64,000 nt of DNA from Firmicutes bacterium HGW-Firmicutes-1 (GCA_002841625.1 PHAG01000004.1:1-64000), one strand, 5' to 3'; positions 45,482 through 55,664 are shown, counted from the stretch's first letter. Numbers and translations: made by a program. The notes: generated from the letters alone by a model not told the origin.

Positions 45482-45510
45482 ATAATAATGATATTGTATT
45501 AATTTGTCAA
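45482..45510 (-). promoter_or_regulatory. Sigma-A promoter of livK
   Basis: Minus strand TTGACA, 17 bases, TATTAT, start near 45475. The remaining 45511-45748 bases hold only the plus-strand promoter of the iron-sulfur gene, with an extended TGCTATGAT -10. Confidence 0.75.
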
Positions 45511-45748
45511 TCACGTACTTTACCTTGCTAAATCATTTGAATGGTTCAATAATTTTAACTTGCAAATACTTACCAAATACTCGAAAAAATAACAAACACA
45601 AGTTATTTACTCCATATACCGAACCAACTCTTTGTGTCTATTTCATCTTACTAGTTGAATTCCTGCACAATCATCTATTGATTTAATCTTTCTTTTTCTC
45701 ATAAATCTATGCTATGATAGGACTAATCGTACTAAAGGAGGCATACAT

Positions 45749-46999
45749 ATGTCACATATTGTTGCAAAATCTGCCTATAAATCCCTAGAAGAGCGAATTA
45801 ACCGTTTGCCTCTTGGAGCGCCACCATCTCAAACGCTCTATCAAATTCTTGGATTATTATTTTCAGAAAAAGAAGCCAGTTTAGTAGCTCAATTGCCCAT
45901 CAAACCTTTTACAATCAAAAAAGCCTCTCAGATATGGAATGTCCCCTATGGAGAAGCTCTTATTATTCTTGATAAATTAGCTGGCCGTTGTATTTTATTA
46001 GATATGGAAGTAGATGGAGATAAAAAATATCTCTTGCCACCTCCAATGGCTGGATTTTTAGAATTTTCATTAATGAGAGTGCGTAATGACATAGATCAAA
46101 AGCTATTGTCTGAGTTATTTTATCAATATCTTAACGTTGAAGAAGACTTCGTAAAGGATTTGTTTTTTGGAACAGAGACAAAACTAGGCCGTGCGTTTGT
46201 CAATGAAAGTGTCCTTTCAACTGAACAGACGGTTCAAATTCTTGATTTTGAAAAAGCCTCTCATGTTATTGCAACCGCTTCACATATTGGTATTAGCATG
46301 TGTTATTGCAGACACAAAGCAGCTCATTTGGGTGAAAATTGTGATGCACCCATGGATATTTGTATGACTTTCAATGGAACTGCTGACTCGTTAATTCGTC
46401 ATAGTTATGCCAAAAAGGTTGAAGCTTCAGAATGCCTTGAACTTCTTCATAAGGCTTATGAAAGTAATTTAGTTCAATGTGGAGAAAATTCTAGAAATCA
46501 TGTTGCTTTTATATGCAATTGCTGTGGTTGCTGTTGTGAAGCCTTGATAGCTGCAAAAAAATTCGGTAATCTTCACCCTGTAGAAACAACAAACTATTTG
46601 CCAAAAATCATTGCGGAAGCATGTATCAACTGTGGAAAGTGTGAAAGGATATGTCCTATTGAAGCCATTTCCCAAAATGATAGTGGTGATAAGCCCCTAA
46701 TCAATAATGATATTTGCCTAGGTTGTGGTCTCTGTGTAAGATCTTGTCCGAAAAAAGCCATGTTTTTAGAAACAAGAGAAAAAAAGATCATTACGCCCGC
46801 TAATTCTGTTCATAGAATTGTTGTTCAAGCGATTGAAAAAGGGATGCTCCAAGAGCTAATCTTTGATAACAAGGCCCTTTTTAGTCACAGAGCAATGGCC
46901 GCCATTTTAGCAGCCATATTAAAGCTTTCTCCAGTCCAAAAAATAATGGCAAGTCAGCAAATGAAATCTGTGTATTTAGATAAATTATTAAATAAGTAA
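45749..46999 (+). CDS. 4Fe-4S dicluster protein with extra cysteine clusters
   Basis: 416 residues. The N-terminal about 110 residues look like a winged-helix type fold (FSEKEASLVAQLP then IWNVPYGEALIILDKLAG). The middle has Cys clusters (CYCRHKAA..ENC..PMDIC near 190-210, and CNCCGCCCEAL near 250-260). The C-terminal ferredoxin part has CINCGKCERICP and CLGCGLCVRSCP, two [4Fe-4S] sites. The family occurs in anaerobes as uncharacterised 4Fe-4S proteins that may sense or carry electrons. The ribosome site is AAAGGAGG. Monocistronic with its own terminator. Confidence 0.83.
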   Translation: MSHIVAKSAYKSLEERINRLPLGAPPSQTLYQILGLLFSEKEASLVAQLPIKPFTIKKASQIWNVPYGEALIILDKLAGRCILLDMEVDGDKKYLLPPPMAGFLEFSLMRVRNDIDQKLLSELFYQYLNVEEDFVKDLFFGTETKLGRAFVNESVLSTEQTVQILDFEKASHVIATASHIGISMCYCRHKAAHLGENCDAPMDICMTFNGTADSLIRHSYAKKVEASECLELLHKAYESNLVQCGENSRNHVAFICNCCGCCCEALIAAKKFGNLHPVETTNYLPKIIAEACINCGKCERICPIEAISQNDSGDKPLINNDICLGCGLCVRSCPKKAMFLETREKKIITPANSVHRIVVQAIEKGMLQELIFDNKALFSHRAMAAILAAILKLSPVQKIMASQQMKSVYLDKLLNK

Positions 47000-47035
47000 A
47001 CCACCTATGTTTTGTTATGCAAATGTATATAACTA

Positions 47036-47068
47036 AAATATAACGCCCCGATGAAGGACGTTATATTT
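47036..47068 (+). terminator. Terminator of the iron-sulfur protein gene
   Basis: AATATAACG / CGTTATATT with a 13-base loop, then TTATTG. It lies about 37 bases after the stop. Confidence 0.7.
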
Positions 47069-47093
47069 TATTGCAAAGTCAATTTTTGTTGAT

Positions 47094-47594
47094 TTATTTA
47101 TCGATACAACATTTTTTATACTTCTTTCCACTTCCACAAGGACATGGATCATTTCTGCTTATCTTATTATCATTTTTAACTATACGTGATTCATTATATT
47201 CTTTCTTAATTTCTTTTCTTTTTTCTACTGAAAATATTTGATCCCATTGTGGCAAATTAAATAACCAATCTGCTTTGGCAGACAACATATTGAAATAAAG
47301 CTTTTCTAAATCAATGGAAAGTGTAATTATGCTTTTTTCTGTTAAGCTCTCAATGTCTAAGGCATTTTTGAGGCTTGTGTTAATTCCATCTAAAAACCCA
47401 ACAAAAACCACTTTATCCATATTAAACCTTTTTGCAAGTTCTGGTATAGTTCCTTCTATTGTTTCTTCTACGTTTTCTAGAATAACCTCATAGTTCTTTT
47501 GTTCTTTTGGAAAATAGGAATCCCAAAACTTTTTATCCTCTTCTTCTGTACGTGCTGCTTGGGCTAAATCTAGCCATTTTTTGTATAAAGACAT
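47094..47594 (-). CDS. SEC-C motif protein
   Basis: 166 residues. The C-terminal 20 residues are a SEC-C zinc motif ([16 protein letters not shown]), as at the end of SecA and in many small proteins. The N-terminal about 140 residues are helical and acidic ([20 protein letters not shown]), without a named domain. The SEC-C motif in SecA binds SecB and ribosomes; here it suggests nucleic acid or ribosome contact. Its own promoter precedes it. Confidence 0.85.
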   Translation of the reverse strand: MSLYKKWLDLAQAARTEEEDKKFWDSYFPKEQKNYEVILENVEETIEGTIPELAKRFNMDKVVFVGFLDGINTSLKNALDIESLTEKSIITLSIDLEKLYFNMLSAKADWLFNLPQWDQIFSVEKRKEIKKEYNESRIVKNDNKISRNDPCPCGSGKKYKKCCIDK

Positions 47595-47651
47595 ATTTAT
47601 ATTCCTTTCTTAAACTATTAAGATGATGGTATTACCCTGATTTCAAAATTT

Positions 47652-47680
47652 ATTATACCATAACGGGTCACAATTGTCAT
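47652..47680 (-). promoter_or_regulatory. Promoter of the SEC-C gene
   Basis: Minus strand ATGACA, 17 bases, TATAAT with an extended TGG before the -10. Start near 47645. Confidence 0.7.
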
Positions 47681-47741
47681 AATCTCTTGTCAAATAGTCT
47701 ATTAATCTCAAGTTAACTCAAAAATTATTTAAGAATGCACT

Positions 47742-47770
47742 TTGACAATTAAGCCATTTTATGTTACGTT
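47742..47770 (+). promoter_or_regulatory. Possible promoter of the small protein at 47799
   Basis: TTGACA, 17 bases, TACGTT: perfect -35, weak -10. Confidence 0.4.
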
Positions 47771-47798
47771 TAAAAAAATAACTGTGGGAGGTGTTTTT

Positions 47799-48044
47799 AT
47801 GTTTTTTGGACGTGGCAATCTTGCTGTAGAGTTAGACAAAAAGTGTTTTAATGTTGATGATTTGATTGAAGAAGTTATTAAAAAAATGGATATAGATCAA
47901 AAAAAATGTATTGTTGTATCAAAATCATCCGTACCTATGATCAATGTTGACGGCATTGACTATTGGGTTATAATTAGAAGTGTTTTTGGTGCCTTTATCG
48001 GTACGCAAACAGCCGTATTGAAAAAAGTAAAGTCCCCAAAATAG
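47799..48044 (+). CDS. Small protein of unknown function
   Basis: 81 residues, no signal peptide or membrane segment. The start at 47799 has GGGAGG 7 bases upstream; the longer frame from 47742 begins inside a promoter-like sequence. It contains VELDKKCFNVDDLIEEVIKK and a hydrophobic C-terminal half (WVIIRSVFGAFIGTQTAV). It has its own terminator. I recognise no family. Confidence 0.65.
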   Translation: MFFGRGNLAVELDKKCFNVDDLIEEVIKKMDIDQKKCIVVSKSSVPMINVDGIDYWVIIRSVFGAFIGTQTAVLKKVKSPK

Positions 48045-48055
48045 TCAGAACATAG

Positions 48056-48110
48056 AAAATCCCAGTAACACTAGTGTTCCTACGAACATCATGATTTACT
48101 GGGATTTTTA
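48056..48110 (+). terminator. Terminator of the small protein gene
   Basis: AAAATCCCAGTAA / TTACTGGGATTTTT around a 27-base loop that contains a further small dyad (CTAGTGTTC region). It lies 11 bases after the stop. Confidence 0.75.
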
Positions 48111-48162
48111 TATCACACATATCAAATCTTTCCTTACATAGCCTTTCGGCTAACACCCTAGC

Positions 48163-51100
48163 TTAAATCTTGATCCACTTTTTCAATGTATCTATCATCT
48201 TTGAGACCTCAAAGGGCTTAGTAATGTAGTCATTCATTCCCGCTTCACTTACTTTTTCTTTGATGCCTTTTATTGCATGTGCGGACATTGCTATGATTGG
48301 AAGATCTTTTGAGGAATCTAAAGCTCTTATTCTTCTAGATGCTTCATAGCCGTCCATAATAGGCATCTGCAAATCCATTAGCACTAGATCATACTTTTCA
48401 ATTAAAATCATATCCACTGCCTTACTACCGTTGTCTGCAATATGAATGACAATATTATACTCTTCTAAAATTGCCGTTACTAATTCTTGATTAATTTCAT
48501 TGTCATCTACAAGTAATATCTTTGCGTTGCTTAACGTATTGTAGCTTTCCATTCTAAATTCTTCATAAGTATTGACTTCTCTATCTACGCTTTCGGCAAA
48601 AATATGTGTTAATTTTTTATATAGCTGCGCTTTACCCATTGGATAATAGAATATGCCATGAATGACTTTGTCATTTTCCAGTAACTCAATATCATCATAT
48701 CCTCTATAATGACTTGCTAACATAATAAGTGGTGTTGATGGTCCTAGCGCGGTTTTTATTTGTTTTGCTACTTGTTTGACCTCAACTGTTAAAAGTTTAC
48801 AACTAATAAGTACTAAATGAAAGTCTTCTTCCCTTAATATTTGAATTGCATCAACTATACTTTTCACTAACTTAACCGTGACATCAAATTGTTCAAGTTC
48901 CTTTTTCAAAATGGAGGACTTAAATCTATTATCACTAATGAGAAGTACCTTTAAAAACATCAATTTTGAATAAGCATTTTTATCCGCCTTTAATTTATTA
49001 CTCCATTCAAAACCTGCCGTAAACTCAAACTGGGTGCCTTGTCCCAACTCACTCTTAACTTGAATGGTTCCCCCCATAAGTTCTATTAAACTCTTCGAAA
49101 TTGATAGCCCAAGTCCTGTGCCACCGTATTTACGAGTAGTTGACATATCACCTTGCGAAAACGATTCAAAAAGCTTTGTTTGCTGCTCTTGGCTCATACC
49201 GATTCCTGTATCCTCTATTATAAACTTCAATTGTATATGCTTCTCACTTATACTTTCCGCTTCAAGAATAATTGCAATTTCACCTTGCTCAGTAAATTTA
49301 ATTGAATTGTTTATAAGATTAAGAAGCACTTGATTGAGTCTAAATGCATCCCCTCTTAAAAATTTAGGAATACTGGGATCAATAGAATAAAAGAGCTTTA
49401 ACTTCTTCTCCTGTAAATTAAAACTTACAATATGAGAAATATTATTTAAAACCTCATACAAATCAAATACATCGTATTCAAGTGCAATTTTATTTGCTTC
49501 AATCTTGGAAAAATCAAGAACATTGTTGACAAGACCTAAGAGATTCTTAGCAGACAAAATAGTCTTTTCCACATAATCTCTTTGAGTATCAGTCAGCTGT
49601 GTTTTTTGTATTAAATAACTAAACCCAATAATCGCATTGATTGGTGTTCGTATTTCGTGGCTCATATTCGCAAGAAACGTACTTTTCGCTTCACTTGCCG
49701 CTTCTGCCTGTGCTTTTGCATCTTCTATTCGTTTTCTTTCTGTGATATCTTGAGCTATACCCGTTATTAAAATAGGGGAATCTTCCTCATCATAAATAAC
49801 ATCTCCTACTTTAGTCCAAATATAGTGAATGGATTCATCTGGCCATATAATTCTATATAAAATGGGTTCTTTTTCTACAAAAGAAATCATATTAATGGGT
49901 GGGAGAAGATTTAAATCCTCTGGATGTAAGGCTTTCTTAATAAAATCTTCCAATTCACCTACAAAACCATCCCTACTAATGCCAAAGATATTATACATCC
50001 CTTCCGAAAACACTATTTTATTAGCCGATAAATCCCACATCCAATTCCCAATATGCGCTACTTTCTGAGCTTTCTTTAAACTTTCTTCAGATAGTCTATA
50101 TTTCTCTTCGCTTTTTCTGAGCTCTTCTTCATCTTTTTTTTCCTTAGTAATATCTATTCCGACGCCTGTGAAATATTTTTTTCCCTCATTTATCAAAAGA
50201 ACTCCGTTAACTTTTATATGTAATTTCTTGCCACCCTTCATTATTAGGTGTGCTTCCACTTCACCATAGCCCGTTTTAAAAACCTCAGCAACTCCTGCCG
50301 CTATTCTTATGGCATCATCCCCTTCATACCAATCCGCAAGGGTCATTTTTGATAGCTCTTCAGCTGAATAGCCTGTCATTTCTTCATGCTTTTTATTCCA
50401 TCTTATTAGTCTTCCTTCTTCATCATAAACATAAAGAAAACCTGGTATACCTTCAAACAAAGCTTCTGTAAAGATCTTTTCTTGCGTAAGAATCTCTTCA
50501 ACCTTAATTCTCTCAGAAATTTCTTCTTCAAGTGAAGTGTTCATTTCCTGTAATTGAGAAGTTCTTTCGATAACTTTGTTCTCTAACTCCTTATTTAATT
50601 GTTTGATCTCTTCTTCAACTCTTTGACGTTCTGCAATTTCTTTTTCTAGTATTGCATTTGTTTCTTCAAGCTCTGCGTTAATCTCTTCTAATTCTGCGTT
50701 CGCTTCTTCTGCTCGTGCATTGGCAATTTCTAATTGCGTATTGGACTCTTCTAACTGTGCATTCACTTCTTCTAATTGTATATTCGATTCTTCTAACTGT
50801 ACATTCGTATCTTTTAGCTGCGTTGTTCTTAGCTGTACATTTAATTCTAATTCTTCATTTAAACGATTTATTTTCTTCTCGTTTATATTTTTTTCATTGA
50901 TTTCATTTGTTAAAAAAACATTCTTTATTGCATACTTTGATAACTTCTTTGCATTAAAAAACAAAAAATCACATATACCTTCAAACTGCTGAACTGGCAT
51001 ACGTTTTATCTTGCGTAATTCCTTCAGATACAAGTCCCGATCTACTCCGATCAAGTCAGCATACGGTAACAACTCTTCGATTTCGAACTTTTCATCTAGA

Positions 51101-51468
51101 ACTTGACCAATTAACCAATTTGCAACATGCTTACCATCAAAGATAATGCTTGCTCCCCCATCTAAGAGCCCTCCACTCAAACATTTTTGCATGCGTGGTC
51201 CATCAAATTTAGGACTTCCTATTATTGAATCGGATAAAAGGCAATTTTTTAAACCAATGTCTGTTTTCCTTACAATATCACTGCAAAATGTTGAAAAGCC
51301 ACTTGGTTGAGTTATCGGCGTTCCATCAGGTTCTGTTATTATACATGCTACTCCAGTAGCCACAGAAAATAAATCTTGAAGCTTTTGTATTTCATCTAAA
51401 TCAAAAATCTCTGAAAACTTATACTGGGGCGCAGAACTTTTATGTTCATAAGAACTTGTTTCTCGCAT
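48163..51468 (-). CDS. PocR-type hybrid sensor histidine kinase
   Basis: About 1101 residues, cytoplasmic. A PocR ligand-sensing domain at about 15-175 (FDLDEIQKLQDLFSVATGVA) is followed by a long coiled coil at about 185-330 made of LEE-x-N-x-Q repeats, PAS at about 345-460, PAS at about 480-595, HisKA ([15 protein letters not shown]), HATPase ([15 protein letters not shown]), a degenerate receiver (about 840-960) and a true receiver (about 975-1095: LVDDNEIN; VLMDLQMPIMDGY). In the degenerate receiver the acceptor site reads LVLISCKLL, so Ser replaces Asp. The start is placed at 51468 (MRETSS) with AGGTG upstream. PocR domains sense small hydrocarbon derivatives such as propanediol; the ligand here is unknown. 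No paired regulator is adjacent. Confidence 0.87.
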   Translation of the reverse strand: MRETSSYEHKSSAPQYKFSEIFDLDEIQKLQDLFSVATGVACIITEPDGTPITQPSGFSTFCSDIVRKTDIGLKNCLLSDSIIGSPKFDGPRMQKCLSGGLLDGGASIIFDGKHVANWLIGQVLDEKFEIEELLPYADLIGVDRDLYLKELRKIKRMPVQQFEGICDFLFFNAKKLSKYAIKNVFLTNEINEKNINEKKINRLNEELELNVQLRTTQLKDTNVQLEESNIQLEEVNAQLEESNTQLEIANARAEEANAELEEINAELEETNAILEKEIAERQRVEEEIKQLNKELENKVIERTSQLQEMNTSLEEEISERIKVEEILTQEKIFTEALFEGIPGFLYVYDEEGRLIRWNKKHEEMTGYSAEELSKMTLADWYEGDDAIRIAAGVAEVFKTGYGEVEAHLIMKGGKKLHIKVNGVLLINEGKKYFTGVGIDITKEKKDEEELRKSEEKYRLSEESLKKAQKVAHIGNWMWDLSANKIVFSEGMYNIFGISRDGFVGELEDFIKKALHPEDLNLLPPINMISFVEKEPILYRIIWPDESIHYIWTKVGDVIYDEEDSPILITGIAQDITERKRIEDAKAQAEAASEAKSTFLANMSHEIRTPINAIIGFSYLIQKTQLTDTQRDYVEKTILSAKNLLGLVNNVLDFSKIEANKIALEYDVFDLYEVLNNISHIVSFNLQEKKLKLFYSIDPSIPKFLRGDAFRLNQVLLNLINNSIKFTEQGEIAIILEAESISEKHIQLKFIIEDTGIGMSQEQQTKLFESFSQGDMSTTRKYGGTGLGLSISKSLIELMGGTIQVKSELGQGTQFEFTAGFEWSNKLKADKNAYSKLMFLKVLLISDNRFKSSILKKELEQFDVTVKLVKSIVDAIQILREEDFHLVLISCKLLTVEVKQVAKQIKTALGPSTPLIMLASHYRGYDDIELLENDKVIHGIFYYPMGKAQLYKKLTHIFAESVDREVNTYEEFRMESYNTLSNAKILLVDDNEINQELVTAILEEYNIVIHIADNGSKAVDMILIEKYDLVLMDLQMPIMDGYEASRRIRALDSSKDLPIIAMSAHAIKGIKEKVSEAGMNDYITKPFEVSKMIDTLKKWIKI

Positions 51469-51765
51469 GATTTTGCACCTGACCTTTTTATATAGTACTA
51501 TTTTTGATTGAAGAGTCGTTCTGATTTTTAGAACTAACCATCTGTTCATATATCTATCTCTATTCTAGTAAATAATACCTACTTACACAAGATAATTTTA
51601 CAAAATAATTCATATTTCTTACTCTACTTCTCTAACCTCCAGAATAGACTTATCGTATTGGTATAAAGACCACAATATCAATCTATAAATTATCGTAAGG
51701 ACAACGAATTGATTTTAGGATATAATGAGATAAAAGAATGAATATAAGGATAGGGGCTTTTAAAA

Positions 51766-53043
51766 ATGAATTTTTTCAAGAATTACTCAGGTTTACCAAA
51801 AACTGTTTATGTATTATTTATTGCACAAGTTATTAATCGATTTGGGGATTTTGTCATGCCCTTTCTTACCTTGTTTTTAACAAGGCATTTAGGTATGAGT
51901 AATAAATCAGCTGGTGCCGCGGTTATGTTGACCATTCTAGCCTCTATACCAGGAGCATTTGCAGGCGGAAAGATAGCCGATCATTATGGCCGCAAAAAAA
52001 CACATATGATTTTTCAAGGATTAGCAGGTGTTGCTATATTTCTATGTACGTTCACAAGGAGTCCTTGGGTTATTATTCTTCTACTAGCCATTTCTGCATT
52101 TTTCAATGGAGGTGTCAGGCCAATTATGACAGCCATTATGACTGATGTTTTGGAACCTGATCAAAGAAAACTGGGTTTTTCATTGACTTATTTAGGTATC
52201 AATATTGGCGTTGCACTTGGTCCACTAGTTGCTGGCTTCTTATTTAATGAATACTTATATATGATTTTTATTGGGGATGCGATTACGACAGTTATAGCCG
52301 TTACTTTGGTCGGCTTCTACATAAAAGAGACATTACCTAGTCATTTAGCTACTGAATCTGATCTAGATCGGGTGATTGAAAATGCACCATTAGAAGAGGT
52401 TGAATCTGGAACTATTATCTCGGTTTTAGCAAGAAGACCTCAAGTAGTATTATTTTTAGTGTTTAATACTTTTTATAGTGCCACTTATACTCAACTCTTA
52501 TTTTCCTTACCCATAATGATGAATCATGTTTTTGGTGATAGCGGGCCTACTTTTTTCGGAACCTTGATGACCATCAATGCCATCACAGTGTTAGCTTTTA
52601 CTATGATTATTGCACATTTCACACATAAATGGCGCCCGATTACGGGAGTTGTACTAGGAGGCATTGCTTACTTCATTGGATTTGGTATGATCAGCTTTTC
52701 TCGAATCTTGCCACTCTTTTGGATATCTACATTTATTTGGACAATTGGTGAAATTTTGGTTGTCACTAACTTTGGTGTATATATATCCAACAACACCCCT
52801 CAAAATTTTAGAGCTAGAATTAGTGCAGTTACAAGCTTAAGCTGGGCAATCGGTTCTATGTTAGGTACCTATTGTATCGGAATCTATATGGATGCGACAA
52901 GCGTGGAAGCTGTATGGCCATTCGTTTCTGTAATTGTAATGATAGGCGTCTTGGGCATGATGGGAATTCGTTGGTATGACAGTAGACCCACGAAAGAACA
53001 CTCTAGGATTGCCACAATATATTGTGATGAAATCGAAGAATGA
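51766..53043 (+). CDS. Major facilitator superfamily transporter
   Basis: 425 residues with 12 predicted membrane segments. The MFS motif A is seen as GGKIADHYGRKKTH after segment 2, and the second half repeats the plan. The closest type is the drug/proton antiporter (DHA1-like) group. The substrate is unknown. It is transcribed alone; a weak TATAAT at 51722 and AGGGGCTTTTA ribosome site precede it. Convergent with the ABC exporter through a shared terminator. Confidence 0.85.
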   Translation: MNFFKNYSGLPKTVYVLFIAQVINRFGDFVMPFLTLFLTRHLGMSNKSAGAAVMLTILASIPGAFAGGKIADHYGRKKTHMIFQGLAGVAIFLCTFTRSPWVIILLLAISAFFNGGVRPIMTAIMTDVLEPDQRKLGFSLTYLGINIGVALGPLVAGFLFNEYLYMIFIGDAITTVIAVTLVGFYIKETLPSHLATESDLDRVIENAPLEEVESGTIISVLARRPQVVLFLVFNTFYSATYTQLLFSLPIMMNHVFGDSGPTFFGTLMTINAITVLAFTMIIAHFTHKWRPITGVVLGGIAYFIGFGMISFSRILPLFWISTFIWTIGEILVVTNFGVYISNNTPQNFRARISAVTSLSWAIGSMLGTYCIGIYMDATSVEAVWPFVSVIVMIGVLGMMGIRWYDSRPTKEHSRIATIYCDEIEE

Positions 53044-53094
53044 TCTTCATCATACCTACACCAATATTTTTTTGCTACTGAATTCGTATAAAAC

Positions 53095-53120
53095 AAAAAA
53101 GTCTGGCAACAGACTTTTTT
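53095..53120. terminator. Bidirectional terminator
   Basis: AAAAAAGTCTG, loop GCAA, CAGACTTTTTT: a strong stem with U runs on both strands, between the MFS and ABC exporter genes. Confidence 0.85.
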
Positions 53121-53161
53121 AATTAGCAAAACTATTCAATGCATAAAATACAACGCTATTA

Positions 53162-53998
53162 CTAACTCCATATATCAGCTTCTTTACTTTTTGAGCGATT
53201 AATTTTAGAAAAATCCACTTTAGAAAAGACAAAAGTTGATAATAGTAAAAATACAAGACCAAAAACCATTACAATCGCCATACTGATTGGTGGCGTAATT
53301 ACAAAATTTCCTATTTTAAAAGCAAGCTGTTCTGCAATCAACTGCTCAGTTGTTAAAGACGTCTTTTCTAGTATGATGGTTCTAAAAAATGCTGTTGTAT
53401 AGGTCATTGGATTAAAATAAGCAACATATTGCAATGATTTTGGCAACAATGAAAGCGGAATATATGCCCCACAAAGAAATGTCAATGGCATTGATATAGC
53501 CGTAATGACAATCTGAAATGTTTGTGAATTCTTAACCAGAGCCGCTAAAAACAATCCTAACCCCGAAAATACGAGTCCAACAACAATCATCACTCCGATT
53601 ACCGCAAATGGTGTAATCAAAGATGTAAATCTAAGACCTATAAAATAACCAATGATTAAAATAATGATGCCTTGTAAGGTTGCGATTGTTGCTGCTGATA
53701 ATAGCTGACCTGCAGCAATCTGGATTCGTTTCACGGGACTAACCAACACTTCCTTCATAAATCCCGAAACAATATCTTCAATCGTACTAGTCGCAATGGT
53801 AAGTGAGGTTTGGAAGACCGTTGTGATCACAATACCTGCAAGCATATAGTTTACCGGATTGGTAATATTGTCATTTTTAAATATAGCACTAAACACATAT
53901 AAAAAGAAGAACGGCATAATAATCGTAAAAACAAGTTGAACACGATTACGTGCGAAAATTTTAATATTTCTAAACCATAACGCTATTATAATATTCAT
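53162..53998 (-). CDS. ABC-2 type exporter permease
   Basis: 278 residues with six membrane segments, of the ABC-2 (DrrB/NodJ) type: VQLVFTIIMPFFFLYVFSAIF near the start and MTYTTAFFRTIILE late. It pairs with the ATPase gene 7 bases upstream. Such pairs export drugs, antibiotics or lipid-linked sugars; the substrate is not predictable. Confidence 0.87.
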   Translation of the reverse strand: MNIIIALWFRNIKIFARNRVQLVFTIIMPFFFLYVFSAIFKNDNITNPVNYMLAGIVITTVFQTSLTIATSTIEDIVSGFMKEVLVSPVKRIQIAAGQLLSAATIATLQGIIILIIGYFIGLRFTSLITPFAVIGVMIVVGLVFSGLGLFLAALVKNSQTFQIVITAISMPLTFLCGAYIPLSLLPKSLQYVAYFNPMTYTTAFFRTIILEKTSLTTEQLIAEQLAFKIGNFVITPPISMAIVMVFGLVFLLLSTFVFSKVDFSKINRSKSKEADIWS

Positions 53999-54005
53999 AA
54001 ATCTA

Positions 54006-54920
54006 TCACTTCCTTATGTCTTTTCCGGTAATTTCTAAGAATACATCATTCAATGTTCCTTTTTTAACTTCCAAATTGGTAATCGCAGATTTCTGCTCAC
54101 TTAATATCTGCATCAATTTTGGTAAATTATCAACTTCAATCGAATAATAACCGGTTTTTTTCTTGTAAATGAATCCTGCCTTATCCAGTAGCGTCTCTAG
54201 ACCTTGCTCGTCACTGGTTGAAATATTTGCTTTATCCTTTGTATATTGTTGTTTCAAACGATACGGAGTATCCATCGCAACAATTTTACCCGCATCCATA
54301 ATAGCAACTTTGCTGCAAATTTCGGCTTCATCCATGTAATGTGTTGTTAGGAAAATAGTAATATTCTTTTCCTTTTGCAACTTCACAATATAATCCCACA
54401 TATGTGCCCTTGTTTGAGGGTCAAGACCAGTGGTTGGCTCATCTAAGAACAAAACTTTTGGGTAGTGCAGTAGAGATCTGGCAATTTCCACGCGACGTTT
54501 CATCCCGCCTGACAAACTGCTTACCATTGCTTTTTTCCAATCCAGTAAATCTACTAAATTTAAAACAAATTGGATACGCTCTCCTGCTTCACTTTTTGGG
54601 ATACCATAAAAATGACAATGCATAATTAAATTTTCTACAACGGTCATTTTATTATCAAGTGTCGGTTCCTGAAAAACAACTCCAATAACACTTCTAACGG
54701 CATCCTTTTCATGGGAAACGTCTTTTCCGTCAATCATTAAGGTTCCTGAGGTCTTATCGAATATGGTGCACAATGTATTGATGGTTGTGCTTTTACCCGC
54801 TCCATTTGGCCCTAAAAACGCAAAAATGCTTCCTTCTTCTACTTCAAATGAAACATTGTCAACTGCTGTAAATTTATTGTATTTCTTTACAAAATTCCGT
54901 ACTTCTATTATATTTCTCAT
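54006..54920 (-). CDS. ABC exporter ATP-binding protein
   Basis: 304 residues. Walker A GPNGAGKSTTINTL, signature LSGGMKRRVEIARSL, Walker B VLFLDEPTTGLDPQ, switch His in TTHYMDEAE. The C-terminal about 80 residues are the DUF4162-type extension seen in DrrA-like proteins. The promoter with an overlapping dyad at 55000-55028 suggests regulated expression. Confidence 0.9.
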   Translation of the reverse strand: MRNIIEVRNFVKKYNKFTAVDNVSFEVEEGSIFAFLGPNGAGKSTTINTLCTIFDKTSGTLMIDGKDVSHEKDAVRSVIGVVFQEPTLDNKMTVVENLIMHCHFYGIPKSEAGERIQFVLNLVDLLDWKKAMVSSLSGGMKRRVEIARSLLHYPKVLFLDEPTTGLDPQTRAHMWDYIVKLQKEKNITIFLTTHYMDEAEICSKVAIMDAGKIVAMDTPYRLKQQYTKDKANISTSDEQGLETLLDKAGFIYKKKTGYYSIEVDNLPKLMQILSEQKSAITNLEVKKGTLNDVFLEITGKDIRK

Positions 54921-54999
54921 TGTATCATCCTATCTTTTTTTAGCTTTTGCGTCGCCACTTTGTCATATACTCCAATTGGTCGACTTTTTTGTATATTGA

Positions 55000-55028
55000 A
55001 TTATATCAAGTATTTGTCTGTAAGACAA
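55000..55028 (-). promoter_or_regulatory. Promoter of the ABC exporter with an overlapping dyad
   Basis: Minus strand TTGTCT, 17 bases, TATAAT. The -35 overlaps a perfect dyad TTGTCT-gta-AGACAA (55014-55028), a likely repressor site. The regulator is not adjacent. Confidence 0.6.
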
Positions 55029-55040
55029 CTTTGTTTCATA

Positions 55041-55664
55041 CTATTTATATTTTACCTTAAGCACATCGCCAACGCTTACAATATAAATATTTAGTTCATC
55101 CGTTAATTTTCTAAGGCTTCTAATCTTATTTATAAACTTAATATTGTTCTTACTAACTGCTATTTCAATTATTTCTACTATATCTTTTTTCTGATTAGAA
55201 TTCAGACTAAGATTATTATTTAAACACTCTCTGTTAATATAGACTAAAGTTGTCCATATCTGGTCCTCTGATATTTTATTGATATCCATTAAAACCCGTG
55301 TATAATCATTTCTTCTATGATTTTCAGGGTATGCCGCCTTAAAGAATTCAATAAAGTCATTGATTTGCTTTGGATCCTTTTCTTTGACATATTTTCCAAG
55401 TTGTGCTTTTAGACTATTCTTTAAAAACATCATTGTATTTGGTTTTATACAATCCTTTAATCCCTCTATATGTTCATAAATATAATTATACGTATCTTTA
55501 AGCTGCTCCTGGGTTAAATTTTCCTTTTTTAGCAGCCTTACTATATCAATATATTCTACAATGTGCTTCTTGCAGTTCATTTCCTTACCGTTAAGCTTCT
55601 CCCAAATTTCAGCTGCAGTTAATTGTGTAAATAGGTTGTTGTTTTCTAATTCTTCTTTGTCCAT
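55041..55664 (-). CDS. Hypothetical helical protein
   Basis: 207 residues, charged and predicted all-helical, soluble. The N-terminal half (about 15-100) and the second half (100-205, ending LNIYIVSVGDVLKVKYK) show no motif I recognise. The start is supported by AGGAGT. It follows the hybrid-kinase operon on the same strand after about 100 bases. Its stop lies 13 bases from the ABC exporter promoter. Confidence 0.6.
   Translation of the reverse strand: MDKEELENNNLFTQLTAAEIWEKLNGKEMNCKKHIVEYIDIVRLLKKENLTQEQLKDTYNYIYEHIEGLKDCIKPNTMMFLKNSLKAQLGKYVKEKDPKQINDFIEFFKAAYPENHRRNDYTRVLMDINKISEDQIWTTLVYINRECLNNNLSLNSNQKKDIVEIIEIAVSKNNIKFINKIRSLRKLTDELNIYIVSVGDVLKVKYK

Noticed and set aside
50600-50900. 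Short-period repeat that could be taken for a CRISPR or satellite
   Set aside because: It encodes the Leu-Glu-Glu-x-Asn coiled coil of the PocR kinase in frame; there are no spacers.
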